In this document: positions 32,401 through 42,424 of the stretch, one piece after another
Layout: every line of letters starts with the position of its first letter
Numbering within the stretch: the first letter of the stretch is position 1
Origin: Microplitis mediator
Lineage: Eukaryota; Arthropoda; Insecta; Hymenoptera; Braconidae
Direction of reading: 5' to 3'
Assembly (NCBI RefSeq): GCF_029852145.1
Contig: NC_079977.1
Coordinates: 9,854,640 to 9,918,639, forward strand
Length of the DNA: 64,000 bases
Translations under genes and position numbers: made by a program
Notes under the pieces: model-generated
The model's database searches: none
Told to the model about the DNA's origin: nothing
What the model saw: the letters and a program-made list of their open reading frames with translations, nothing else

Positions 32401-34593
32401 GAACAAGTCGCGGCGCGGTTACGGGAAGAAGAAGAATGGAAGTTGAATGAGTCGCGTAAAAATCTCGTGAAAGAAATCCGACGATCGTTTCACCGTTTTG
32501 ATCAGACCCTCCAGGGTACGGATAACGAAACCTCGGAACAGGAAGAATACGACGGGGAATCTGATTCGGACGCGGATAACGAAGAGGTCGCGGAAGAATC
32601 TGAAATCGATTCCATCGATGAAGCAATGAACGAAAGCTGTCAGCAAGTAACCATGCCCGCGTTCGGCGAGGTAACACCTTCCCTCAATCGACAACTCATG
32701 TCTTCTTTCGGAGAGATGTACTGGGATAACGGAGCGTATAAACTATTAAAAACTCCAGCTGGAGAAAAAATTTGTTTCTCGCCGCGGTCCCCATTCACAC
32801 TAGATTTGAACGTGACTCCCGAAACTCCAGCGGAACGAACTCGCGGAAAATCAGACTCAACTCCACCTCAACAAAACACGCCCAAAATAATCGAACAACC
32901 GGAAATAAGTAAAACTAAAAACATAGAAACAACGATATCTCTGAAACCAAATCCTAGTTACCCATTACCTGAAGCCGTAAATAGAGCTTTCGAAACTGAA
33001 TTAGAATTATCGGACACAAGTAGGAACCCCGTCGATTCGGAATCGTTTAAAAACAAGATAACTGATACCAAATTAGAGAAACCTCTTTTAAAAATATCTC
33101 ACAGTCGGGTCGGACTCACTTACGTGAAGGATAACATAGCACACTTCCTTTCGGTAGACTGTAAATTTACTCAACCAGCACCAAAGCTTCTGCAAGCATT
33201 AAATTATATTTCAGAAGCCGAATTTAAAATAAATAAGCCTAAACTAGGACAGGTGTTTGTGACACAGTACGGAAAAAGTCGCGTTTTTACGGTGTTCTTC
33301 AAACACCGTCAATTCGATAAAACCACTCCGGAAATGATATCAGATGCTCTGTACAGGTTAAGAGGTGCTTTAGAAAAATATAAAATATTATCATTAAGAA
33401 TAGCCGAAAACGGTGATGAGATAGGAGAAGGTATTGTACCTTATTTGAATAAAGTATTCAAATTTTGTCCTATAAATCTCACCCTTACCAAAGGTAAAAT
33501 AGTATGCCCGACAGAAGACCAAAAAATACCAATAATCACCGAACATCACTCTAGTTTAGTCGGAGGACATAAAGGCGTAGTATAAACGGTTTAGCGAATC
33601 CGCGAACGGTACTATTGGTCCGGGATGAAGGAAGACATACACAAATTTATTCAAAACTGTGACGTTTGCCAGCGTGAAAAATTATCGCGAATAAAAACCC
33701 GGCAACCCATGATAATAACAGACACGCCCTTCGAACCATTTGAAAAAATTTCAATTGATACGTTTGGGCCACTCGAACTCACCCCTGACGGGAACAGACA
33801 TATACTGACAATACAAGATAACTTCTCGAAGTTCTGCGCTGCAGTCGCGATACCGGATATACGGACTGAAACTATAGCGGAAGCTTTAGTCAATAATTTC
33901 ATCAGTCTATATGGTTGCCCTAAGGTAATCCTATCCGATAACGGTACGTCTTTTACGAGCAAGCTTCTGAGTAAGTTAGCACGAATTTTAAGAATAAAAC
34001 GAATAACAACATCCGCGTATCACCCGCAATCTAACGGATTGCTAGAAAGATCGCAGCATGCCCTAGTTGAATATCTAAAAGTATTCATTGAAGCATTCTC
34101 AGATTGGGACAAATATTTAACTATGGCTATGTTTAATTATAACTCAACAATACACTCGGCAACTAACTTTTCACCCTTCGAACTAATATTCGGAAAAAAT
34201 GCTCGCTCTCCTACTTCATTTCCTGATTATTCACAGATAGAAACCTATCCAGAGTCGATCAGAAATCTACTGAGTCGGTTAAATGAAGCAAGGGCTATAA
34301 CCAGAATTAATCTAGTTGACGCAAAGATTCGATCCAAAGACCGATATGACAAAGCATTACACGAAGTCGACTTCTCACCCGGCAAATTCGTTCATATATT
34401 AAAAGAACCGAGAAAAGGTAAGCTTGATAGCCACTATCACGGTCCTTATGAGATAGTTAAAACCTTAGAGGACGGAACGGTTATTTTAGAAACTAAAGAG
34501 GGACACAAGTTCTCCAAACACCCATCAAAATTAAAATTAGCTTTCGAAATCCAAGACTTGACTAAGAAAACACCGAAACACCTCCCTTCATAA
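29492..34593 (+). pseudogene. pol: Pol polyprotein of element A: protease, RT, RNase H, macro-like module, integrase (broken)
   Basis: The first open frame (29492-31345) starts with a protease-like segment (TGSSHNLINL, later YDAVIGNNFL) whose DTG position reads LTG. A second protease copy follows with DTGGDVSLI and MGIIGNDIL. RT motifs follow: RWRMVIDFRALN, FSVMDLARSFHQVPM, MPFGLSVAPPTFQ, then LIDD at the usual YxDD site. Around 31290 the sequence jumps, with a frame change, from LQPEKC to YLRRFIANFAERTKPLT, skipping the normal RT-RNase H connector. The second frame (31288-33585) holds RNase H, a long disordered linker, and a macrodomain-like module (about 33100-33500). Stops TAA 33583 and TAG 33592 precede the integrase core (ISIDTFGPL, LSDNGTSF, GLLERS) and a GPY motif. 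Confidence 0.85.
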
Positions 34594-34600
34594 AAGAAAA

Positions 34601-34616
34601 TATTTTGTTGCAGATG
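34601..34616 (+). promoter_or_regulatory. Splice acceptor abutting the env start
   Basis: A T-rich tract ends in cag directly before the ATG at 34614 (tattttgttgcagATG). This is the position where errantivirus env messages are spliced. The donor, expected in the leader or gag, was not identified. Confidence 0.6.
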
Positions 34617-36593
34617 TTATTTACTCAAATCTTATTCCCGTCACTCTTTTTCGGCTTATGGAATTGCGTAAATGCAGATAAATCTTACGAGATCCAATAT
34701 TTTGGACAGAAATCCGGAATTTATTACGAGAGATTTAATAACATACATCTCATAAGGGAAAAATGGAACATGTTGATTACCATCGACGTGGGAAATTTAT
34801 TAACTTCTACCTCTGAAGAACAAATTAAATATGAATCTATGTTTCTAGTTTGTTTCGGAGAGAAATATTTCTCAGGGGCACTCTGTTCTCGGATCCTATA
34901 AAAACCGGCTATAGACTATATTAATAATGAAGGTGTACATTTAACATTGCACTTAAAAGAAATAATAGATAGAACTCCGGTTAGCGGAGACAGAAACGCA
35001 CGAAACTTATGGTGGGGAATCGCCGGAACAGTTGCTAGAAAAGTATTCGGAATACTAGAGCATGAAAGCAATGATAATTACCGACAAGAAAATAACAATA
35101 TCTATCGCGATGAGGCTCGGGTCATTCATTTACTAAACAATTCCACACACATATAACGAACGGAAATCGATTCTCTCGGTACACAGCTCAAGGACAATGT
35201 TAAGCAGACCAACGCGCTCGCTAAAAATATCGAGGAAGTTGCTTCCTCACAAAATGAGCATATTAATATTCTAGACCAGGAACTGGAATACAACATTTAC
35301 GCTACCGAAGTGTATCGACAGATCCTACATCGTAATAATCTGATTAGAGCCGCTATCACGGCAATAGATGAGGCTAAAAGAGGAATTCTCAACTCTGAAT
35401 TAGTCACCCCAGATCAAATGAAAGAAGTAACAAAAGCCATAGAAAGTAAATTCCCTAACCTGAATCCTCCCCAGCCTTTAGATCACATTGACCTCCAGAC
35501 ATCAACAAAAATAGCGCGAATCTCTGCTGCAAAATCAGATAATTTAATAATAGTCACTGTCGAGATACCTTTAATGGATAAATACGTTTGGCAAAGTTAT
35601 AAACTAATACCCTACCGAATACCCTATCTTTTGGGTGATTCGATTGTCAGTCTATTATTAGAGCCAACGTCGGACTATATTATAATTCAATCCGGATTTA
35701 ACAGCTTTTATTCAGCGTCTAAAAATTACATAGATAAATGCCTGCCCGCAGGCGAGGAATTGGCATGTTTTCCCGATATCCCCCTAGAGTCAATCTCGGA
35801 ATCTAACGAATGCGGAATAGACCTACTTAAAACTGAGGTACCAAACGAAATGAAAGAATGTAATATAATCCTGTTCCATCAGAACACCACCCAATGGGTG
35901 GCCTTGGTTACTGAAAACACCTGGTTATTTTCTACCTTCCGGCCGGAAAATCTAAAAATTAGTTGCGAGGGAGAACTGTCGGACACCATAAAATTAGAAG
36001 GTAGTGGTCTGTTGCAATTCTCTCCTAACTGTAGAGCCAAGAATCATCAAATCACCCTTTTAAGTTTAGGTGATTACAGTTCCGAGTTTGTTGGAATAAA
36101 TCCGGAAAAGAGTCTAAATACTACCGCGGAGTATTCGGAATTTGACCAGCTAATTAAGAATAATAACCTTCGTAATCTGGGCATGCCACCGTCCGTAGTT
36201 TCAAAATCTTGAGCGGGAATAAGCCTTAGTTTTACACAAACTCGAATTAAGGAAATTAACTTTGAAAATCAAAAAGATAAATGGTCTCAAACACTCTTGT
36301 ACGTTAGTATAAGTTTCGCATCGACTACGATCCTCATGGTTATAATCTTCACGGGCCAAAAACTGAGACTCCGCTTTAAACGGACTTTTAAACATAGCGT
36401 CAAATTTACCCGGGATGAAATAAGCACAATCGCCGAAAGTGCTTCCTCGATTCAAGAAACCCATCAGTCAACCAAAACTCTAACTTCTACGCTAACGGAA
36501 GAAGCTGAAACTAGCACTAGCAACGTTCAGGTCGTTCATATGCCAACTCCTCGTGCTGGGGGCGTATGTATACAGGCAGAGTCCGGTTATTAA
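34614..36593 (+). pseudogene. env: Env glycoprotein of element A, baculovirus F-like class (broken)
   Basis: The ATG at 34614 encodes a hydrophobic signal peptide (MLFTQILFPSLFFGLWNC). The frame runs to TAA at 36591-36593 but is interrupted by three in-frame stops: TAA 34899, TAA 35154 and TGA 36210. An RxxR cleavage-type site (RNAR) precedes a hydrophobic, fusion-peptide-like stretch (NLWWGIAGTVARKVFGIL). A heptad-rich region follows and then a Cys-containing ectodomain. Near the C-terminus LLYVSISFASTTILMVIIF is a transmembrane helix followed by a basic tail. This layout fits the F-type envelope proteins of errantiviruses. The class is inferred from architecture. Confidence 0.7.
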
Positions 36594-36675
36594 TAATAAT
36601 AATTAATCTTATAAAAAAAAATCCGAACCCCAATTCCCTTCAATAATAAGCTCCATAGCAGTAATTTAATAGTAA

Positions 36676-36780
36676 AAGGAGCATCGACTCCATTTCCTTG
36701 TAAAAGGAATAACCATTTAATTTTAATTGTAGTTAGTAAGTAAGAGGAGCATATACTCCATTTCCTGACGAAAGGAAAAT
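36676..36780 (+). ncRNA. Two double-hairpin motifs between env and the F-box gene
   Basis: Copies at 36676-36710 and 36744-36780 share one design: a first stem GGAG/CTCC around a 5-6-nt loop containing cat, then atttcc pairing with ggaaa across a short loop. Related copies occur at 38688-38722, 39091-39122, 24891-24920 and, degenerate, 25679-25717. Conserved pairing despite changed loops suggests an RNA element. Confidence 0.55.
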
Positions 36781-36848
36781 TTGTATAATGTTAGTTTTAA
36801 CGTTTTAGATAATCCCACACAAGTCCTACTCAAACCAAAAAACCAACC

Positions 36849-38663
36849 ATGTCAAAACGTGTCAATCCTTGGGCGATACGGGTAGCGAAAATGCATTTGG
36901 AGAAGTACAAGCATCTTGCACAGGAGGAAGAAGCGAAGCGCAAAAGAGAATTAGACGCAAAACTCAACAGCACGAGAATATACCCCATCGACCCGCGAGA
37001 CGGCGACTTTGGGTTCTATCACGATATAAAAATACGCGATCGTACGCCCAGACCTATGCCCGAGATACTTGACGAAGCAGACCGCCCCAGGCTCGAACTT
37101 TTTATCTATGGGGTGCCACGAACAACAACCAAAGAGAAGCTGATGGAGACTCTACAGCTCAAATCTGAAGAGGTGCAGCGACTTGCAATCTTCTCCAAAA
37201 ATCAACACCTCTCTGTGGGGCGTATAAAGGTACATTCGATTGTGGTAGCACTAAGACTGCAGACCCAGTCCCGAGAGAATAAATTCAGCATCGGGAGAAG
37301 CAAACTGCGAATCGTACCCTTCAAGAAGCTTGGGACTGGACTTCCATCCGCCAGCGTAAGACCCGAAGGTAATAATTTACACGAGTATCTCAATGTTTAC
37401 TGTTGGCTAGAGATCCTAAAACATCTGGACTTCGTCGACGTTAGCTCGCTGTCAATGTACTCCTCTGGTATGTGTCAATACATCCAAGAAGAATTACGAG
37501 TCTTTGAGTTGAACGACAATAACATCGGGAAGATTTTCGATATCACCGGGGGCAGAAGCACTGACGAGGTGCTATCGGGGCTTTTTAAAATGCAGCGGTT
37601 AAACCTCAACAAGCTAGAGATCTCGCTCTCGGAGGAACATCTCGCCTCACCAGGAGTTGTCGCCAATTTCATAAGACATCGGGTTGCCGACCAACTAACC
37701 AGTCTAAATTTAACGGGATCTACAATCTCCAGCGGTCTAATCGAGGAAATTGCGCAGAGGTTTAAAGACCTAAAGTCCCTTACCATCGGGAGGTCTCAGG
37801 GTCCAATCGATAGGGAGTTGGACCAGCTACTTCAAGGGTTACCTGCACTGAAAGAATTCGGAGTGTGCCACAATACCTTCTTCACGGGGTCAGCATTGAA
37901 AAACAGTGGTAAAAATTTACAGCGAGTTACCCTAACGGGATGCTATTTCTTCAATCATGAACATCTGATTCATTATTTAACTGATAACACAGCCCTAAAA
38001 ATGCTAACCATCTGGGACTGCGATCGAACCCGCAAACGTTACGCTGAAAATATCAACACGCTCCCCTTTATTAACGCTATCGGAAGTACGAAGATCGAGG
38101 AGCTACATTTCCGATGGGGAAACTATCAGGATGGCATATGGTGGCACGGTTCGAACGAAATCCTACAAAACAAAGAATTGAGGAACCTCGAAGTATCAGT
38201 AGGTTGCAATAGAAATACCTTAGTAGCCAACCTAGTAACGATGGCGACGAACTTGGAACATCTCATTATTTACGACACCAGACTTGACCAGCTCAACTTA
38301 CCATCGCACGAAAATCTCAATCTCTCGACATTAAGTGTGTTGAAGCCCCGCAAGCGACCAGGGAATTTCTACAGAACACTGCACACTAAAACAAATAAAC
38401 TAGTAGTGTCCGGAGCTCACTTCTCATACTATACTATAATCGAAATACTGGTTGCGAATGTAAGCATCGAGACCATCGATTTAAGGGGAATCCGGTATTT
38501 TACTCATCAACCAGCGGTGTCGAGTCTACTAAAGAGAGAGGACGAGATCAATTTGCGAGTCGTCACGATCCTGTTGCCAGAAAGAGAGAGCCTCGGAGAA
38601 CTCCAGAACACCGCTCAAAGAAGCAATAAGCCATATCGAATCATACTAAAACTAATTGATTAA
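36849..38663 (+). CDS. RRM-like / F-box / leucine-rich repeat protein carried by element A
   Basis: This intact 604-residue ORF begins at an ATG in good context (caaccATG). Residues about 15-45 are basic and helical. Residues 81-160 look like an RRM (LELFIYGVP as RNP2-like strand, LRIVPFKK as last strand). Residues 178-215 form an F-box (LNVYCWLEILKHLDFVDVSSL). Residues about 250-590 hold irregular leucine-rich repeats (LTSLNLTGSTISSG, LKSLTIGR, LRNLEVSVG, LEHLIIYD). F-box/LRR proteins recruit substrates to SCF ubiquitin ligases, so this one could target a host or viral factor, perhaps RNA-linked. It lies between env and RNase H1 inside the LTRs, and the only recognisable element A gene free of breaks is this one. 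Confidence 0.7.
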   Translation: MSKRVNPWAIRVAKMHLEKYKHLAQEEEAKRKRELDAKLNSTRIYPIDPRDGDFGFYHDIKIRDRTPRPMPEILDEADRPRLELFIYGVPRTTTKEKLMETLQLKSEEVQRLAIFSKNQHLSVGRIKVHSIVVALRLQTQSRENKFSIGRSKLRIVPFKKLGTGLPSASVRPEGNNLHEYLNVYCWLEILKHLDFVDVSSLSMYSSGMCQYIQEELRVFELNDNNIGKIFDITGGRSTDEVLSGLFKMQRLNLNKLEISLSEEHLASPGVVANFIRHRVADQLTSLNLTGSTISSGLIEEIAQRFKDLKSLTIGRSQGPIDRELDQLLQGLPALKEFGVCHNTFFTGSALKNSGKNLQRVTLTGCYFFNHEHLIHYLTDNTALKMLTIWDCDRTRKRYAENINTLPFINAIGSTKIEELHFRWGNYQDGIWWHGSNEILQNKELRNLEVSVGCNRNTLVANLVTMATNLEHLIIYDTRLDQLNLPSHENLNLSTLSVLKPRKRPGNFYRTLHTKTNKLVVSGAHFSYYTIIEILVANVSIETIDLRGIRYFTHQPAVSSLLKREDEINLRVVTILLPERESLGELQNTAQRSNKPYRIILKLID

Positions 38664-38687
38664 ACCGTAATATTTTATAGTTTCATT

Positions 38688-38722
38688 GGGAGTATCACCT
38701 CCATTTTCCGTCACGGAAACAT
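38688..38722 (+). ncRNA. Double-hairpin motif just after the F-box gene
   Basis: A gggagtatcacctcc first hairpin is followed by attttccgtcacggaaacat, in which ttttcc and ggaaa pair. It begins 25 bases past the F-box stop codon. Confidence 0.5.
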
Positions 38723-38862
38723 AAAATAATTTTAGTCTATGCCTAGTAATATTAAAAACAAAAAAAAAAGAAAAAAAAACAACAAAAACAAAAAAAAAAA
38801 AATTTTAATAAAATAATAAACAAAGACACCGGACCTGCTTTTCCCTTTACACAGGAGTACCA

Positions 38863-38960
38863 GGGAAGATACGAGGCTCGGTCATCCGAGCCCACTTTGT
38901 CCATTTTGTAAGACAAACGGGAGCTGTGACGCTCGGGTGGCTAGGGGTTCGTATCTTTCT
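38863..38960 (+). ncRNA. Predicted cloverleaf RNA structure
   Basis: A 9-bp perfect closing stem pairs 38866-38874 with 38949-38957, extendable to 12 bp with G-U pairs. It encloses three hairpins: 38875-38881 with 38886-38892 (7 bp, 4-nt loop), 38896-38901 with 38912-38917 (6 bp, 10-nt loop), and 38921-38924 with 38931-38934 (4 bp, 6-nt loop). The arrangement resembles a tRNA or viral cloverleaf, but arm lengths differ from a tRNA and no CCA/anticodon layout is evident. Folding was done by eye. Confidence 0.5.
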
Positions 38961-39090
38961 ATGTTAAGAGAGAGGAGGGGGTCTTAGCCCAAACAAAACA
39001 AAAAAAAAAAAAAACCTATATTTTTTGCACCAGAATTAAGACGATATTTGTTAAAACATTAGTATAAGTACGATTGCCTTAAGCTAACGA

Positions 39091-39122
39091 AGAGTAGCAT
39101 CTCTATTTTCCATTAAGGAAAA
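39091..39122 (+). ncRNA. Double-hairpin motif upstream of the AT microsatellite
   Basis: agagtagcatctct followed by attttccattaaggaaaa repeats the design seen at 36676-36780. It is very close in sequence to 24891-24920. Confidence 0.5.
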
Positions 39123-39166
39123 ATTTAAAGGATACCTCATATATATATAAGAAATAATATATATAT

Positions 39167-39224
<58 letters not shown>

Positions 39225-39227
<3 letters not shown>

Positions 39228-41221
39228 GACCGGTTATTTAATCCGCCTGGAATCCGTCAGGCGAACTAATCCCCTCACAAATATTCGGCTTACCTGTTTC
39301 GGGTTCTGTAGTTGTTGAGCGCCAGGTGAGTTCCACTCACCGAAGTTTCATGCGGATCGCTGACTCAGGGCGGTGGATCGGGGTAGGATAGGCACTTAAG
39401 GTGTCGATAAAATATGTACTCAAAATAGTATGACTCTACTAATTCGTATATTAAAAAAAATAAACCAATCGGTATGACCGTAAAACAACAAAAAAAAACG
39501 TTTTTAATACATCAAAACTTAATACTAATGCCGTTGTCGGCTTGCCTCGATATAAACAAGAACCAAGAAAACTCGGGATAAGATACGCAGTAACTTAAAC
39601 TAATACAGTACCGTAACTTGACGGCAAGGTGATGTTAATTTACTTGACGTCCGCCACAGTCGGTAATTTAACGGCCGCACTCGAATTACCGTCGGAATGT
39701 TATCCGTACCATAAACAACAAGCAAATTATTACGGTTAATAATTCAGGTTAAAAAAAATGAAACAATAAAGAATGTATAACGAGACCCGAATACGCAGTA
39801 CACTTAATATAACTCCCAAAAAAAAAATGGATAAAGTACAATAATAAAAGAACCAATAATAATATAGAATAACAACAAAATATATGTCGATCAGTCGACT
39901 CTCGTGACACAACAGAAAATGTGACGACGCACTCTACAATTCCAAATTCTACTTGTACCAGTGGAGATAAATCGAATTGACAGAACCCGCAAACACTTAT
40001 TCCGGTGTAAAATCTAATTTTTTAAAGTAGGTGAGCCAATTCGAGTTATCTCTCGAAATAAATTTGTTGGACTCGCTCACCGGTCGATGATCTCGAAGTA
40101 TTGGTGTTCCTTCTCCACGTGGTCGTTGCTCCCCAAAATGTCTAGCCGTGGTCGGCGTGAAAATCCTTACGACGTAATCGGCCTCTCCGATCACGAAATG
40201 GTGTTGATGCCCTTAAATTAATTGACGTATGGTCAATTAAAGATCTCCGCACGCGGAAATTGAAACGCCGGTGTCGGTGGCAAACGAGCGTTTCTTAACC
40301 TCACAGTCTGACAACAAGAATTTAACCGATGCACGGATTGGCGTCTCTCACGGACGACCAGTAATACAAAAAAATAACAACCGTAAACTCGGCACAATTA
40401 TCCTTACAATATCTCAACTATCTTTTAATTGAATATTCACAATAACGGAATGTCTCAAATTTGTAAATCGCAAGCACGTGTATGTGGCAACCAGGTACGA
40501 TCCAGAATGGCATCGGTCGTTCCTTTTCCCTTCTCGTCGATCGTAGTTCAGGGCTTCCCCAGTTGGCGGGCTTCGATCGCGACTAATACAGAGCTCGGTC
40601 ATGCGTGGCGCGGACAATTGCTCCCCGAATCCCTCGACGTCGGCTCAGTTCCCATAATAAATCAGTTGTGCATGTATACCATATGTCGTATAAACCTTTG
40701 TTACGACTGTTCGTGGACATTGGCCCGTTCGTTCGAGTGTGTTAGTCGTCATACAGGCTAATTCATTAGACGATGTCAACTTCCAAAAACTTTCCGCTGG
40801 CGGAATTATATACTCTCCGTACTTCGGGTATTGTCGGCCGTTGTCGTCGAGTCGGGCATGTGGATCGTAGCCGAATCCTTTTGGGCTCTGGTGACCAGCA
40901 AACGAGTACCTAAATTTCTAAAAGTGCCACGATACCAACTTAAGCTAACTTAATTACTAAAGACTTATTACTATTATTATTCTTATTAAATAACTCGAGT
41001 CTCGGATCCTTCTCGTACCAAGCTGCCAACTGAACGAAACAAATTATCATACGCGGGAAAAGTTGCTCAAAAAGTTATTCAAACTCGTGATCGGCCAAGT
41101 CCATATACGGCAGCTGTCAAAATATATATAACCTTACGTTATTAAATAATAGTAATGTACGGATTCATAACTAAATGACCACGTGTCGGCGTCGAATTAG
41201 AAGGTGAAATTTTAAAATGTC

Positions 41222-41224
<3 letters not shown>
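39225..41224 (+). mobile_element. Solo LTR of about 2.0 kb inserted in an (AT)n tract
   Basis: The block starts TGTGACCGGTTATTT and ends aaaatGTCACA, with inverted TGTGAC/GTCACA termini, and is flanked on both sides by (at)n sequence (39159-39224 and 41225-41255). No coding sequence is credible inside. The lack of primer site, gag or pol between its ends fits LTR-LTR recombination. The target duplication cannot be told from the AT repeat. Confidence 0.6.
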
Positions 41225-41256
<32 letters not shown>

Positions 41257-41695
41257 TAAGAATAAGAAACATGCATATATACATTATGTTTTCATTAGAA
41301 TAGATTCGAATAATTTGATAAAACCAGTAATTTTCAACATTTGCTACTTTTCCATAAAAATATGTTCTATTACAGAGTCGGAGCTATCACTAGGAACAGC
41401 GGTTGTAAACTCTCGGAGCCAGAAGGAGTCTGGCTAGAATTCAATGAATAAGTAAAGGTACGAGTGGAAAACCTTTGTTTCTAGTGATAGGCCCACATTT
41501 TATATTCAATACATAAGAGTTAAGATAAGATACATATATTTAGTATAAGGATAAACTCACAACCAATAGCTCACAGAACTTTTTAGCATTCACCCTTCAA
41601 CCTTCTGTGGTGGACCGAGTTAACTCCTTCCAAATTAATCCCATCTATCTTCATTTAATAGCCTACGGACATTACATCTCTCTTTTCTCAGCAGA
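41225..41695 (+). other. Spacer before the RNase H1 gene, with splice-acceptor-like sites
   Basis: After the (at)n tract the spacer contains a possible acceptor ttctattacag ending near 41373. A strong pyrimidine tract, tctcttttctcag, ends at 41691 and is followed by a second CAG and the ATG at 41696. The latter probably creates the RNase H1 message. No coding region is evident. Confidence 0.5.
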
Positions 41696-42400
41696 ATGCC
41701 TTTATATCTGGTTATAAGTGGGCACAAACCGGGAGTATATAACTCTTGGAAAGAATGTCGGGACCAAATTCTAGCGTATCCAAATCCAATATTCAAGCAA
41801 TTATCAACTATAGACGAAATTCATAAGTACTGTAAGTGCTGGGAGTCCATCCTCAGCACTGTAAATCACCAGTTTGAGAAAAATGCGGAAGGCCGGATCT
41901 CCATTTTCACAGATGGGTCATGCTTTCGCAATGGATCTTCTGAACCAGCGACAGGCCTAGGAATCTATTACGGACCAAATCATCCCCAAAATTTGTCTAT
42001 TCCCTGCTTCCAAAGAAACACCAACAACGGGGCAGAAGTAGAAGTGGTATTGCAAGCTCTAAAAAGTATAAGAAAATTCGATCTAACAAAAGTAGACATC
42101 TACACGGATTCCGAGTACGTATGTAATAGTCTTACTATTTGGTACAGAAACTAGGAAAAACGGGACTGGGTGACCTCAACAGGAAAACCGGTTTCGTATA
42201 AAGAAGAGCTTAAATACATCAAGTCTCAAATAGAAGCCGGAGATATTAAGATCCATCACGTGCCCGGCCATGAGGGGATACACGGCAATGAACAGGCCGA
42301 TCGACTAGCCAGAGCTGGAGCTGAGCTATACGAGCTACATAAAATAAGATCTAGAGCAGAGTTCAACATTCATATACCAGCTACAAGCTCAAAGAAATAG
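41696..42400 (+). pseudogene. Cellular-type RNase H1 carried by element A (one in-frame stop)
   Basis: The ATG at 41696 starts a eukaryotic RNase H1-like hybrid-binding domain (YLVISGHKPGVYNSWKEC, residues 4-21, with FKQLSTIDEIHKY to 45). An RNase H domain follows with DGS (Asp73), NNGAE (Glu114), TDSEYV (Asp138) and, downstream, HVPGHEGIHGNEQADRLA with the fourth catalytic Asp. A TAG at 42152-42154 interrupts the frame between the third and fourth catalytic residues. The gene is separate from the RNase H inside pol, so the element encodes two. It ends 14 bp before the polypurine tract. RNase H1 cleaves RNA in RNA-DNA hybrids, relevant to reverse transcription. Confidence 0.8.
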
Positions 42401-42414
42401 AGTCATTCCTGAGC

Positions 42415-42424
42415 TTGGGGGAGA
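42415..42424 (+). promoter_or_regulatory. Polypurine tract of element A
   Basis: ttgggggaga immediately precedes the 3' LTR start TGTTATG at 42425. It is the expected primer for plus-strand DNA synthesis. Confidence 0.75.

Noticed and set aside
32097..32694. Minus-strand ORFs in the pol linker of element A
   Set aside because: Their composition mirrors the acidic disordered linker on the other strand; no motif is present.
38863..38960. Cloverleaf as a genuine tRNA gene
   Set aside because: Arm lengths, missing conserved T-arm sequence and a long tail before the closing stem do not fit a tRNA.
39159..39224. Long (AT)n tract as a functional element
   Set aside because: It is a simple microsatellite that served as target for the solo LTR.
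40414..40761. ORFs of 67 and 110 codons on both strands inside the 2-kb solo LTR
   Set aside because: No recognisable domain; the GC-richer LTR sequence opens frames on both strands by chance.
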